The notes below the pieces were generated by a model, which was not told the origin of the DNA, did no database searches, and saw only the letters and a program-made list of their open reading frames with translations. A stretch of 64,000 bases of DNA from Deltaproteobacteria bacterium (lineage in GTDB: Bacteria; Desulfobacterota; Binatia; UBA9968), in the NCBI GenBank assembly GCA_009379725.1, contig WHTF01000011.1, positions 1-64,000 on the forward strand. Direction: 5' to 3'. The stretch's first letter is position 1. Each line of letters opens with the position of its first letter. The translations under genes and the position numbers were made by a program. Shown here piece after piece: positions 27,002-36,450 of the stretch.

Positions 27002-27943
27002 TCAATCTTCGAGTGTTTGAATCCAGCGCCACTCTTGAGCCAGTCCTTCTTCCAAACTAATCTTGGGACGATATCCTAATTTGTCCTTTGCCGAATCAAG
27101 TCGAGCACGAGTATGTCGCACGTCGCCCTTTTGACGTTCGAATGGTTTCAGCTTCGCCTTGCGGCCGGATAATCCCTCGACAATGCGAATCACGTTTAGC
27201 AGGCTGCTTTCAGTACCGCCGCCAAGATTAAAGACTTCGCCCGCTCCGGGATAAAACGCCGCTCCTAATAGCCCATCAACAATGTCGGCACAATAAGTAA
27301 AATCGCGCGTTTGCTCGCCATCGTCGTAAAGCGGAATCTCCTCACCTTTGCGCAGGCGGTCCATAAAAATATGAAAAAACATATCCGGCCTTTGCCTCGG
27401 CCCATACACCGTAAAAAAGCGCAGAGATACCGTTGGCGCGCCGTAGGCTTTCCAATAGAGATAACAAAGATGCTCGGCCGCCAGCTTGCTCACGCCGTAG
27501 GGCGACACCGGCCGGGTTCCGCCTTCTTCACGCATGGGAAGATCATCCGTGTCGCCGTATACCGAAGACGACGAAGCATAAACAATTTTCTTGACCGCCG
27601 ACTCCTTACAGGCTTCCAAAACTAACTGAGTCGCCATGATATTATTCTGAGTATAATGAATAAACTCATCGCCCCAACTGGACCGGACCCCCGGCTGCGC
27701 CGCTAAATGAAAAACATAGGATACATCCTTCACAAGCTCTCTTAAATTCAACCCCGCTAAATCGTTTTCGAAGAATTCAAACTTTGAGTGATTCAAAACC
27801 CGCGCAAGATTTTTCTCCTTAAAGCGGCGCGGGTAATTATCTAAATATTTATCGATGCCAATGACGGCATAATTTTCACTAAGCAGTTTTTCCGCTAAGT
27901 GCGAGCCGATGAAACCGGCGACACCCGTAATGAGAACTTTCAT
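27002..27943 (-). CDS. NAD-dependent nucleotide-sugar epimerase
   Basis: A short-chain epimerase/dehydratase of 313 residues, resembling UDP-glucuronate/UDP-GlcNAc 4-epimerases. It has the Rossmann motif VLITGVAGFIGSHLAEKLL, the catalytic serine region VYASSSSVYGDTDDLP, the YxxxK in SPYGVSKLAAEHLCY and TVYGPRQRPDMFFHIF, which is common in the GAE/WbpP group. It probably supplies an activated sugar (galacturonate or a GalNAc relative) for core or O-chain. Substrate is inference. Confidence 0.82.
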   Translation of the reverse strand: MKVLITGVAGFIGSHLAEKLLSENYAVIGIDKYLDNYPRRFKEKNLARVLNHSKFEFFENDLAGLNLRELVKDVSYVFHLAAQPGVRSSWGDEFIHYTQNNIMATQLVLEACKESAVKKIVYASSSSVYGDTDDLPMREEGGTRPVSPYGVSKLAAEHLCYLYWKAYGAPTVSLRFFTVYGPRQRPDMFFHIFMDRLRKGEEIPLYDDGEQTRDFTYCADIVDGLLGAAFYPGAGEVFNLGGGTESSLLNVIRIVEGLSGRKAKLKPFERQKGDVRHTRARLDSAKDKLGYRPKISLEEGLAQEWRWIQTLED

Positions 27944-28015
27944 AGTATCCCTTTACTCGCTATCTAAGATTTGAAAAATGTTTAACCATCTGGAACGCCG
28001 GCCCAAAGGCATAGC

Positions 28016-29110
28016 TTATGCTTCGCGCCGTTCGCCGGGCTGCCGGATCCTGCTAATCACCGCTTCGATCAAAGATTCTTCCTGGGCGACAACCATTGCG
28101 ACACGCAATGCGAGCAGTTTACCCCTGGAAAAAGGAAAACGAATCAGTTTCAAGATGTCCTTTTCAGTTGTGACGATCAGATCAAGGTTGCGAGCGGCAC
28201 GGTTAATCAATTGCCAATCTGCCGCGGAGTATTCGTGATGATCGGGAAATTCCAGGGTCTCCACGATTTCGCCATCAAATTCGTGAATCGATCGATAAAA
28301 CTTTTCCGGACTCGCAATTCCGGCCACCGCCAGGATTTTACTGCGGTAGAGATGCGTAAGCGGGTACGCGTTCCACCGGTTCGAGTCGAACCCTATCAGC
28401 GCCTGCGGCTCAAGCGCCCCCTGAAAACTCGGACGACCTCCATTCGTCGGCATCAAACGCTGCCATTGTTCCGAACTGCCGGTGATTAGAAAGCAGTCGG
28501 CTCTCTTGAGAGATCGCGTGGATTCTCGGAAGGGACCGCATGGCAAAACCCATCCTGGCACATCCTGGCCTAAAAGGACTAAGTCCAGATCGCGCTTCAA
28601 CTTGCGGTGCTGAAATCCATCATCAAGGATAAATACATCTATTGGCTTCTGATTGAGTAATCCCAAGCCCGCCTGATGCCGATCTTTAGCTACGCTGACG
28701 GTCAGACCGTAGATCCGAGCCATCATGACCGGCTCATCGCCCGCGGCTAACATTTCGGAGCCGTCGATCGCAGCCCGAGAAATACCATCTTCGGAACACA
28801 AAATAACCGGGCGAAATTCCTTCCGCTTATAGCCGCCGCTGAGAATACCGACACTAAATCCGCGCTCCGCTAGGCGCTGCGCCAACCATAAGGTCGCCGG
28901 GGTTTTTCCCGTCCCGCCCACGGTTAAATTGCCTATGCTAATGACCGGCCGATCCAGAGCACGAACGGGTATCCACTTCTTCGTATACAGAAAGTTGCGA
29001 AACGCGACCGCAAGTGAATAGGCAATCGACGCCGGTAATAGCAAAACCCATACTATTTTACCCAGTAACCCTTTTCGCTCCCAAACGCGCTGGATGCAGA
29101 AGCTGTTCAT
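28016..29110 (-). CDS. lpxK: Tetraacyldisaccharide 4'-kinase
   Basis: Phosphorylates the 4' position of the lipid A disaccharide precursor. 364 residues, with an N-terminal hydrophobic anchor (WVLLLPASIAYSLAVAF), the P-loop GNLTVGGTGKTPATLWLA and DVFILDDGFQHRKLKRD, the family signature. A terminal TEKDILKL-like block is present. Length is normal. It lies between waaA upstream and the epimerase downstream. Confidence 0.95.
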   Translation of the reverse strand: MNSFCIQRVWERKGLLGKIVWVLLLPASIAYSLAVAFRNFLYTKKWIPVRALDRPVISIGNLTVGGTGKTPATLWLAQRLAERGFSVGILSGGYKRKEFRPVILCSEDGISRAAIDGSEMLAAGDEPVMMARIYGLTVSVAKDRHQAGLGLLNQKPIDVFILDDGFQHRKLKRDLDLVLLGQDVPGWVLPCGPFRESTRSLKRADCFLITGSSEQWQRLMPTNGGRPSFQGALEPQALIGFDSNRWNAYPLTHLYRSKILAVAGIASPEKFYRSIHEFDGEIVETLEFPDHHEYSAADWQLINRAARNLDLIVTTEKDILKLIRFPFSRGKLLALRVAMVVAQEESLIEAVISRIRQPGERREA

Positions 29111-29148
29111 CAGAAATTCGGGCGGAAGAGCGGATTGTTCAGCAAGGT

Positions 29149-30444
29149 TTATACATCGACCGGTGTCGCAAGATAATTGGCAACGATCTTGACACTACGC
29201 TCAACCACCGAATAATCGGCCGAAGCGATTTCATAAGCCTTGTCACCTGCGGCCTGACATCTTTCCGGCTCAGACAACAGCGTCGTAATTTCCCGCACTA
29301 AATCTCCGGCATCGCGCACTTCAAACCCACCGCCATTTTGCTTTAAGGCTTTCGCTAACGACTTCACGTTAGAAGTGTATGGACCAAAGAGGACAGGTTT
29401 ACGAAAACGTGCGGGCTCCAGAAGATTGTGCCCGCCGGCATCGACCAGGCTGCCCCCGACAAATGCTAAGTCGCCTGCGGCATAGATATTTTCCAACTCT
29501 CCGATAGTATCCAGAAAAATCACATCATGCCGGAGCTCCCACTCCCCTTGAAGTTGACTCTTTTTTTGAAACGAAACACCGCTGGCCACCAGGAGCTTTT
29601 CTACTTCCGGAAAACGCTGGGGGTGTCGCGGCGCTAAAACCATGCGAAGCTCCGGGAATGTCTCCTTTAATAGTTTAAATGCGTTAAAAACGACCTCCTC
29701 CTCGCCTCGATGTGAACTACCAACAACCCATAAAAAGCCACTCGCGCGCTTGCTTCCCTTCTGGTCGCCCGCCACAGCCGTGTTGTCACGTGATGAAGCG
29801 GCTTGTTTCAGGTTGCCGCTGACAAACACTCTCTTGGGTGCCGCCCCCAGGCTAACGATCCGCTGTCGATCAACTTCCGACTGCATTCCACACGCTATTA
29901 ACAATTGGAAAACTTGTCTAAAAAACCAAACAAGCCGGGAATAATTCCGAAAACCCTTCTCGGAAACACGGCCGCTAAGAAGAATCGTCGGAACACCTTT
30001 TCGATGCGCTTCACGCACCAAATTGGGCCAGATTTCCGTTTCTACGATGATTAATACAGCTGGGTCGAACGCCGCTAATGCCCTTCGAACTGTCCAAAAA
30101 AGATCCAACGGCAAGTATAAAACGCTGTCGACCATTGAATTTTGGCGGGCGGTTAAATTCCCCGTATGCGTCAATGTCGACAAGATAATAGCCCGGTCAG
30201 GAAAACGTTGTTTAATCTCCTCGGTAAGAACCCGCACCGACCTGACCTCCCCGACGGAGGCGGCATGAATCCATACCGGTCGAGATCCATTGGATGACCG
30301 ACCTTGAGGAATGAAACGATAGAATCCGAGTCTCTGCATCAAGCCCGCCCGAAAACGTTCTCCTGCCAACAAGAGTAACGGCAGGAACGGCAGAAGCATG
30401 AAAAAAGCCAAGATGATTATTGTATTATAAATGAAATACGCCAT
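29149..30444 (-). CDS. waaA: 3-deoxy-D-manno-octulosonic acid transferase (Kdo transferase)
   Basis: Transfers Kdo from CMP-Kdo to lipid A precursor. 431 residues, GT30 family, with an N-terminal membrane anchor (IIILAFFMLLPFLPLLLL), VWIHAASVGEVRSV, the key motif VETEIWPNLVREA (catalytic Glu in the first domain), and FVGGSLVDAGGHNLLEPA in the second domain. Whether it adds one or two Kdo units cannot be read. It is followed by lpxK and preceded by msbA with an 8-bp gap. Confidence 0.95.
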   Translation of the reverse strand: MAYFIYNTIIILAFFMLLPFLPLLLLAGERFRAGLMQRLGFYRFIPQGRSSNGSRPVWIHAASVGEVRSVRVLTEEIKQRFPDRAIILSTLTHTGNLTARQNSMVDSVLYLPLDLFWTVRRALAAFDPAVLIIVETEIWPNLVREAHRKGVPTILLSGRVSEKGFRNYSRLVWFFRQVFQLLIACGMQSEVDRQRIVSLGAAPKRVFVSGNLKQAASSRDNTAVAGDQKGSKRASGFLWVVGSSHRGEEEVVFNAFKLLKETFPELRMVLAPRHPQRFPEVEKLLVASGVSFQKKSQLQGEWELRHDVIFLDTIGELENIYAAGDLAFVGGSLVDAGGHNLLEPARFRKPVLFGPYTSNVKSLAKALKQNGGGFEVRDAGDLVREITTLLSEPERCQAAGDKAYEIASADYSVVERSVKIVANYLATPVDV

Positions 30445-30452
30445 CGCAATGA

Positions 30453-32207
30453 TTAGTGCATCATCTCGGGCTCTGCCGGTTCGACATCTTCCAGTAACTG
30501 CATGCTATAAAGCCGGCTATACTCCTTCTTGCGCGCCAGCAATTCCTCATGAGTGCCTTCTTCGGCAATTTTCCCATCGACCAACACAACAATACGGTCC
30601 GCCTTGCGAATCGTCGAAAGTCGATGAGCGACAACGAGAGTGGTCCGCTGTGTCATCAGGTTCTCGAGAGCGTCTTGAACCGACCTTTCGGATTCCACGT
30701 CCAATGCAGAAGTAGCCTCGTCGAGTATAAGAATCGGCGCATTCTTCAGTAATGCTCTGGCGATAGCCAAGCGTTGCCTTTGGCCGCCCGAAAGCTGCAT
30801 CCCCATTTCGCCGATCTCCGTATCATAACCGTCCGGCAGCGCCATGATGAAACCGTGGGCATACGCCGCTTTAGCAGCGAGGATGACATCATCCATGCTC
30901 CTTTCCGGATCCCCGTAGCTGATGTTGTTCCGAATGGTATCGTTAAACAAAAACGTATGCTGGCTCACGACGCCGATTTGCTGCCGCAATGAACGCAACG
31001 TGAGATCACGAACATCGATCTTGTCCACGGTTATGGACCCGGATGTGACGTCGTATAAGCGCGGGATAAGATCGGCCAGCGTGCTCTTACCCACCCCGCT
31101 GACGCCGACCAGCGCCACCATTTCACCCGCGCGAATCCGTAAATTGATATTCTTCAACACGAGCTTTTCGTTATAACCGAAACTGACGTCATGGAACTCG
31201 ATGGATTCGGTAAATCTGCGCGCCTCTCGAACTCCGACTCGCTCGTTAACTTCCGGCGTTACGTCTAAAATTTCAAATACTCGATCGGCCCCGGCAATCC
31301 CTTGCTGAACGCTCGCGTAGGTCTTGGCTAGCGACTTAAAAGGCTGATACATAAGCAGCATCGCCGTTATGAATGCCAGGAACTCGCCCTGCGTTCGCCC
31401 GCCGGCGATTACGCTCAAACCTCCATACCAGACGACTCCGGCGATCCCAAAGGCGGCTAACAACTCCATTGCCGGAGTGACCACGGCCTTGATTCGAGTC
31501 GCGCGCAAAGATTGCTTGAACAAGCGAAAGTTCTCCGCGGTGAAACGTCTGATCTCATACTCTTCCATACCGAACGCCTTGACGATTCGATTCCCCTGAA
31601 CACTTTCCTGCAAAAGCGCGGTTAAATTGCCGGTGCTGATCTGCCCTCGTCTAGTAAAGCGTTTAATTTTCTTGCTCAAGCGCATGACCGGCAGAACGGA
31701 CGCCGGAAATACGAAGAATGCGATCGAAGCCAAGACCCAGTCTTTATAGAAGGCAACCCCGATCAATACGATGACCGAGACGCTGTCTCGCATCAGAGAA
31801 GCCAAGGTATCCGTGAGCACTGAGCGCAACAAGCCAACGTCATTACCCACCCGCGACAGCAGGGTCCCCGTAGGGTGTCGATAGAAAAAAGACAGTGACA
31901 TATACTGCAGGTGGCGATTGAGCTCGTTGCGCACGTCATTAATGATTCGCAATCCGACATAATCACTGAAATAATGTTGGCCGAAATTAAGCAGACCGCG
32001 AGCGGTAAAGATGATGATGATCGCTAACGGAAGGTAATAAAGCATGCTCACGTCTTTTCTTTGAAAAAGATCGTCGAACACGCCTTGTACTAAAAACGGA
32101 ATCACTCCGCCGGTGGCGCTATAACCCAGCATGCACACCATGCCGATGATAAAATAGGGCCAGATGTACGGCTTCAAAAAGGGCAGTAAGCGAAAATAGG
32201 TTTTCAC
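30453..32207 (-). CDS. msbA: Lipid A export ATP-binding/permease protein MsbA
   Basis: An ABC exporter half-transporter of 584 residues that flips core-lipid A across the inner membrane as a homodimer. Six membrane helices fill the first ~320 residues. The C-terminal ATPase has the Walker A GVSGVGKSTLADL, signature LSGGQRQRLAIARAL, Walker B ILILDEATSALD and the switch histidine in VVAHRLSTI. Genomic position between lpxB and waaA supports MsbA over a generic exporter. Confidence 0.92.
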   Translation of the reverse strand: MKTYFRLLPFLKPYIWPYFIIGMVCMLGYSATGGVIPFLVQGVFDDLFQRKDVSMLYYLPLAIIIIFTARGLLNFGQHYFSDYVGLRIINDVRNELNRHLQYMSLSFFYRHPTGTLLSRVGNDVGLLRSVLTDTLASLMRDSVSVIVLIGVAFYKDWVLASIAFFVFPASVLPVMRLSKKIKRFTRRGQISTGNLTALLQESVQGNRIVKAFGMEEYEIRRFTAENFRLFKQSLRATRIKAVVTPAMELLAAFGIAGVVWYGGLSVIAGGRTQGEFLAFITAMLLMYQPFKSLAKTYASVQQGIAGADRVFEILDVTPEVNERVGVREARRFTESIEFHDVSFGYNEKLVLKNINLRIRAGEMVALVGVSGVGKSTLADLIPRLYDVTSGSITVDKIDVRDLTLRSLRQQIGVVSQHTFLFNDTIRNNISYGDPERSMDDVILAAKAAYAHGFIMALPDGYDTEIGEMGMQLSGGQRQRLAIARALLKNAPILILDEATSALDVESERSVQDALENLMTQRTTLVVAHRLSTIRKADRIVVLVDGKIAEEGTHEELLARKKEYSRLYSMQLLEDVEPAEPEMMH

Positions 32208-32237
32208 AAGGATTCCGGATCAAAAAAGAATCGAGAA

Positions 32238-33374
32238 CTACGACATCATTGAGGTCGCCAACTCGGCAACCCGATGAGCAGCCCCCGGCGAACCGAGTTG
32301 TCCCCTAAGCTGGGCGAGATTTGTTATCATTCGTTGCCGCGCTTCGCCGTCGTTCAGTATCGACCGGCTTTCCCGCACGAGCCTTTCCGGCGTAAGCTCT
32401 GCTTGAACCAACTCGGGTACAATGCGCTCTCCGGCAATGATGTTTGCGATACTGATATATTTCACGTTCACCAAGAGCCGAGCAAGCCAATAGGTCATCC
32501 ACGAAACACGATAGACGACTATCATGGGTTTGGCCAGCAACGCCGTTTCCAATGTCGCGGTTCCGGAAGCCGTCCACACCAGGTCCGCCGCATTCACCGC
32601 GTCATAACGGCCTGCCTCCACGATCGGTATTCCGAAGGCTGCCCCATGCAGAGTTTTCTGCAATGCCGTTCGGTCGACGGTGCTCGCCCTGACGCAAAAA
32701 AACTGCGTCTGCTGGATACGATTCAAGCGCACCGCCGCTTCGACCATTATCGGCAAATGGTAGTCGATCTCTTTTCGCCTGCTTCCGGGGAGTAATGCGA
32801 TGACGGGTCTTTCCTTTTGTAGACCGATGTCGCGCAAAACAGCCTCACGCTCCTGCTTGACTTGAACGATATCCAGCAATGGATGACCGACAAAGTGAAC
32901 CGGCATCTTGTGTCCCTCGTAAAGCTTCACCTCGAACGGAAAGACCACGGCCATGGTGTCGACCGTTTCGGCGATTTGGCGAATTCGTCCCTGGCGCCAG
33001 GCCCATACCTGCGGACTGACATAATAAAGCACCGGCACACCCAATTTTTTAGCAATCTTGGCTAATCGCAAATTGAATTCTGGAAAATCGATGAGGATCA
33101 ATAGACTCGGTTGCCGCGTCCGTAAAGACCGGCTTAACAGCCGATAAGCTTGCCAAATATTTTGGATATTTCCCGCTACCTCGATCAATCCCATGCCGGT
33201 CAGCTTCGCCACACTGAAGATCACTTCAAAAGGTGTTTGTTGCAACTGTTCGCCGCCCACCCCGAAGAATCTAAGATCCGGATCTCGCTTCAACAAGGCT
33301 TTCACCAGATTTGCCCCGTGTATATCGCCGGAGGCTTCGCCCACGACCAGCATGATCTCTTTGCCGCGATTCAT
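32238..33374 (-). CDS. lpxB: Lipid-A-disaccharide synthase
   Basis: Condenses UDP-2,3-diacylglucosamine with lipid X. About 378 residues, GT19 family, with MLVVGEASGDIHGANLVKAL at the N-terminus, LLILIDFPEFNLRLAK, YYVSPQVWAWRQGRI and VALLPGSRRKEIDYHLP, all family signatures, and SGTATLETALLAKPMIVVYR near the C-terminus. The frame opens at a TTG (33389); I prefer the ATG at 33374. It lies 28 bp after the Gfo/Idh gene when this start is used. Confidence 0.94.
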   Translation of the reverse strand: MNRGKEIMLVVGEASGDIHGANLVKALLKRDPDLRFFGVGGEQLQQTPFEVIFSVAKLTGMGLIEVAGNIQNIWQAYRLLSRSLRTRQPSLLILIDFPEFNLRLAKIAKKLGVPVLYYVSPQVWAWRQGRIRQIAETVDTMAVVFPFEVKLYEGHKMPVHFVGHPLLDIVQVKQEREAVLRDIGLQKERPVIALLPGSRRKEIDYHLPIMVEAAVRLNRIQQTQFFCVRASTVDRTALQKTLHGAAFGIPIVEAGRYDAVNAADLVWTASGTATLETALLAKPMIVVYRVSWMTYWLARLLVNVKYISIANIIAGERIVPELVQAELTPERLVRESRSILNDGEARQRMITNLAQLRGQLGSPGAAHRVAELATSMMS

Positions 33375-33402
33375 GATCCGATTTCGCAAATCCTCTGCGC
33401 GG

Positions 33403-34335
33403 TCAAAGTTGTGCGCGAATCAAGGACGCTATTTCCAAGGCATTGAGCCCATCAACGCCGCTGACCAGAGGAACCGCGCGCGTGCGCACGCAATCGAGAA
33501 ATGAGTCGATCTCGTCGGCGAGAGCGTCGCCCTCCTTGAATTCGACATTCTCGCCCCGCACATCGAGCCATCCGGCGCCGGGTTTCGGTTTATAAATGAT
33601 CTGTGCCCGGCGCTGGTCGTAGTCGATCGAAATATACGCGTCGGGTTGAAAAAACCTGACCTTTCGTTCGCGCTTTATCGAGACGCGGCTTGCGGTAACA
33701 TTAGCGATGCAGCCATTGGCGAATAACAGCCTGGCGTTGGCGATATCCGGCCTTTCCGTCAGCACCGGAACCCCGACGGCTTCAACACGGGTGACCGGAG
33801 AACGAACCAAACTGGCGATCACATCGATATCATGAATCATCAGATCGAGCACAACGTCGACATCGGTCCCCCTTTCGACAAAAGGCGCGAGCCGATGGCA
33901 TTCAACGAATTTGGGTTCCTTAATCACACCCTCCAACCGCCGAATCGCCGGGTTAAATCGCTCCAGATGTCCGACCTGGAGGATACAGTTATTCGACTTT
34001 GCTAGCTCGACCAAATCCTGCGCCTCAGAGAGAGTGACGGCAAGCGGCTTTTCCACCAGGACATCGATCCCGGCGTTCAAGCAATCCCTGGCCACACCAT
34101 GGTGGAATCGGGTCGGCACGGCGATGCTGACGCACTGTACCCGTCCAAAGAGCTCGCGATAATCGGTCACCCCATCGGTTTCCATGATGGCGCCGATCTC
34201 TCGGGCACGGTCCGGATGATCGTCGACCACCGCGACCAGGTTGGCTTTGTCCGACGCCGCATACTTCTCCGCATGAAATTTACCTAAATATCCCACGCCG
34301 ATGACTGCGGCTGCAATTCTTTGATCGGATCGCAT
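33403..34335 (-). CDS. Gfo/Idh/MocA-family oxidoreductase in the lipid A cluster (GnnA-like position)
   Basis: A 310-residue NAD(P)-dependent sugar oxidoreductase with a Rossmann motif VIGVGYLGKFHAEKYAAS, the conserved VEKPLAVTLSEAQDL and a C-terminal alpha/beta domain beginning LMIHDIDVIASL. Its position between lpxI and lpxB recalls gnnA, which oxidises UDP-GlcNAc at C3 for amide-linked lipid A acylation in Acidithiobacillus and Leptospira. GnnB, the partner aminotransferase, is absent here. Similar genes in this position occur in several deltaproteobacteria without known function. Family is firm, GnnA role is inference. Confidence 0.8.
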   Translation of the reverse strand: MRSDQRIAAAVIGVGYLGKFHAEKYAASDKANLVAVVDDHPDRAREIGAIMETDGVTDYRELFGRVQCVSIAVPTRFHHGVARDCLNAGIDVLVEKPLAVTLSEAQDLVELAKSNNCILQVGHLERFNPAIRRLEGVIKEPKFVECHRLAPFVERGTDVDVVLDLMIHDIDVIASLVRSPVTRVEAVGVPVLTERPDIANARLLFANGCIANVTASRVSIKRERKVRFFQPDAYISIDYDQRRAQIIYKPKPGAGWLDVRGENVEFKEGDALADEIDSFLDCVRTRAVPLVSGVDGLNALEIASLIRAQL

Positions 34336-34348
34336 TGTTTTACTGGGA

Positions 34349-35173
34349 TTAAGCAGGCACCCCTACCACGGCGATTCCGCCAGAGTCGGCCTCTTTCAGC
34401 AACATCTCTTTTTCCAACAAGAGCGTCTTGCCAGCTTCGACAGCCAAAGCGACGGCGCCCACCTGCCGAAGCCTCCTTATCGTTTCGACACCGACGGCGG
34501 GAACATCAAAGCGAAGATCCTGTTGCGGTTTACTGACCTTAACGGCGACACAACCGGATTTTGCCAAACTGCCGCCCCTATCGATCGCCGCATCAGTGCC
34601 TTCCAGTGCTTCCACTGCTACTACGATCCGGTTTTTCACGATGACGGTTTGACCGATCCCCAGGCGACCAATTTCTTTGGCGACCCGGGTTCCGAAACGG
34701 ATGTCTTCCCACTGGTCCTCCGATGGCGCATGTCGCGTAAGAACGCCCGCGGAAGAAATGATTTGTGGCACGCACAAAGTCGATTCTAGAACCGTGATTC
34801 CGTCTTTCTCGAGTTCGTCGGCTATGCCGCGCAGCAAGGCATCGTCATCACGGCCCTTGAGGCGCGCCAGAAAGCTCGCGCCACGAAGATCAGGACGGAA
34901 GTTGCCGAAGAGCTTTACTTTACGTATCCCACCCACCATGACGGCCTGGGTGACCTGCGCGCGCTGAAAAGTGCGGATTATTTTCCCCAATTGGCCGACA
35001 TAAACCCACGTCAACTCATCCACTACATTTTCTATTTCCGCGAGCGTCTCCTGCTGATGCGCAACCGCTACCACTCGATAGCCCTCTCGCTTTGCCTCTT
35101 GCGCAAAAATAAACGGGAATCTTCCATTGCCGGCGATCAAACCTAATTTTTTTATGTGGTAAGAATTCACCAA
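34349..35173 (-). CDS. lpxI: UDP-2,3-diacylglucosamine diphosphatase LpxI
   Basis: Hydrolyses UDP-2,3-diacylglucosamine to lipid X, replacing LpxH in many alphaproteobacteria and deltaproteobacteria. 274 residues (DUF1009), with LGLIAGNGRFPFIFAQEAKR at the start, VMVGGIRKVKLF, TQTVIVKNRIVVAVEALEG-like block with EALEGTDAAIDRGG, and DLRFDVPAVGVETI near the C-terminus, all typical of LpxI. It lies between lpxA and the Gfo/Idh gene. Confidence 0.93.
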   Translation of the reverse strand: MVNSYHIKKLGLIAGNGRFPFIFAQEAKREGYRVVAVAHQQETLAEIENVVDELTWVYVGQLGKIIRTFQRAQVTQAVMVGGIRKVKLFGNFRPDLRGASFLARLKGRDDDALLRGIADELEKDGITVLESTLCVPQIISSAGVLTRHAPSEDQWEDIRFGTRVAKEIGRLGIGQTVIVKNRIVVAVEALEGTDAAIDRGGSLAKSGCVAVKVSKPQQDLRFDVPAVGVETIRRLRQVGAVALAVEAGKTLLLEKEMLLKEADSGGIAVVGVPA

Positions 35174-35205
35174 AGGCGAACCTTAAGCGATAGGCATGAC
35201 TTGAA

Positions 35206-35982
35206 TTAGCGGCAAATGCCACGTTGAGAATTGGCAATAAAGTTGAGCAACATATCGATCTCCGCCGAAGGAGACAGCTCACGGCGGACCTTTTCCAGCG
35301 CATCTTTAGTTTTCAACTTCGATTGGAAAATGATCCGATAAGCTTTTTTTAACGCATCGACGGCGTTCTTGGTAAAACCTCGGCGTTTCAAGCCTTCCAG
35401 ATTAAGCCCTCGCAGCCGCGCTCGATCTCCAGTGGCATTGCAAAAAGGCGGAACATCCTTCGAGACCATCGAGCCTGCTCCCAAAATCGCACCCGATCCG
35501 ATACGGGTAAACTGATGGATACCGACCAGCCCGCCGACGATCACGTAGTCTTCCACGACTACATGGCCGCCGAGAGTGGCGCCATTGGCGATGATATTGC
35601 GACTCCCAAGCAGACAATCATGAGCGATATGGCAGTGCATCATCATCAAATTATGATCACCGACGCGAGTCACCATTCCTCCACCCAGCGTGCCGGGGTT
35701 TAGTGAGACGTATTCTCGAATCGTATTATGGCTCCCAATGATCAACTCGCTGGGCTCTCCTTTGAACTTGAGGTCCTGGGGCTTCGATCCGATAGTGGCA
35801 AACTGATAAATCACATTGCCTTGACCCAGCGAAGTGCGCCCCTCGATCACCACGTGGGACGCGACCTTCGTTTCTCTGCCAATCTTCACCCCGGCGCCAA
35901 TAACGCTATACGGTCCGATTTCAACATCGGAATCTAAGTCCGCTTCGCGATCTACCAGCGCAGTCTTGTGTATCTTGCTCAT
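35206..35982 (-). CDS. lpxA: UDP-N-acetylglucosamine O-acyltransferase
   Basis: First step of lipid A synthesis, an acyl-ACP-dependent acyltransferase acting as a trimer. 258 residues of left-handed beta-helix repeats. The catalytic histidine is H121 in HCHIAHDCLLG; PQDLKF and EYVSLNPGT line the substrate site, and LEGLKRRGF begins the helical tail. Aligned from memory with the E. coli enzyme, the chain-length position Gly173 appears to be alanine here (GAILGAGSM), which could alter acyl length preference. A C-terminal helical domain ends ANSQRGICR. Confidence 0.94.
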   Translation of the reverse strand: MSKIHKTALVDREADLDSDVEIGPYSVIGAGVKIGRETKVASHVVIEGRTSLGQGNVIYQFATIGSKPQDLKFKGEPSELIIGSHNTIREYVSLNPGTLGGGMVTRVGDHNLMMMHCHIAHDCLLGSRNIIANGATLGGHVVVEDYVIVGGLVGIHQFTRIGSGAILGAGSMVSKDVPPFCNATGDRARLRGLNLEGLKRRGFTKNAVDALKKAYRIIFQSKLKTKDALEKVRRELSPSAEIDMLLNFIANSQRGICR

Positions 35983-36008
35983 CGATCCAACATCCTGGGC
36001 AGGACTGC

Positions 36009-36446
36009 TTAGGCCATGTCGACTTCCATTGCGGAAATCTCTGCTTGAGCGACCAGCTTGCCATCTACCGATGCCGTTCCGTGCATTTTCCAGAAGCTCC
36101 CGCGGCGCTTCAAACAGGTCAATTCCATCCGTAGCTGATCCCCTGGCTCCACCGGCCGCTTAAACTTGACGTTATCCAACCCTGTTAAGACGAATACCTT
36201 GTTGTCCTCCATCCCACCGCGGGCATTATGAACGAAGATCGCACCGACTTGGGCCATGGCTTCGCAGATCAGGACTCCGGGCATAACCGGGCGGTTGGGA
36301 AAATGCCCTTGAAAGAAGTTCTCGTTAAACGAGACATTCTTTATGCCAACGATTTTCTCTTCTCCTTGAATTTCAAGAATTTTGTCCACCAACAGGAAGG
36401 GATAACGATGGGGAAGGTATTTTAGAATGTCTCTTACGTCGAGCAT
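36009..36446 (-). CDS. fabZ: 3-hydroxyacyl-ACP dehydratase
   Basis: Hot-dog fold dehydratase of fatty acid synthesis, 145 residues. The active-site histidine (H48) lies in NFFQGHFPNRPVMPGV and the partner glutamate (E62) in LICEAMAQVG. The start MLDVRDILKYLPHRYPFLLV is the family signature. Position between lpxD and lpxA is common, and balances hydroxyacyl-ACP between phospholipid and lipid A synthesis. Confidence 0.95.
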   Translation of the reverse strand: MLDVRDILKYLPHRYPFLLVDKILEIQGEEKIVGIKNVSFNENFFQGHFPNRPVMPGVLICEAMAQVGAIFVHNARGGMEDNKVFVLTGLDNVKFKRPVEPGDQLRMELTCLKRRGSFWKMHGTASVDGKLVAQAEISAMEVDMA

Positions 36447-36450
36447 GGCC

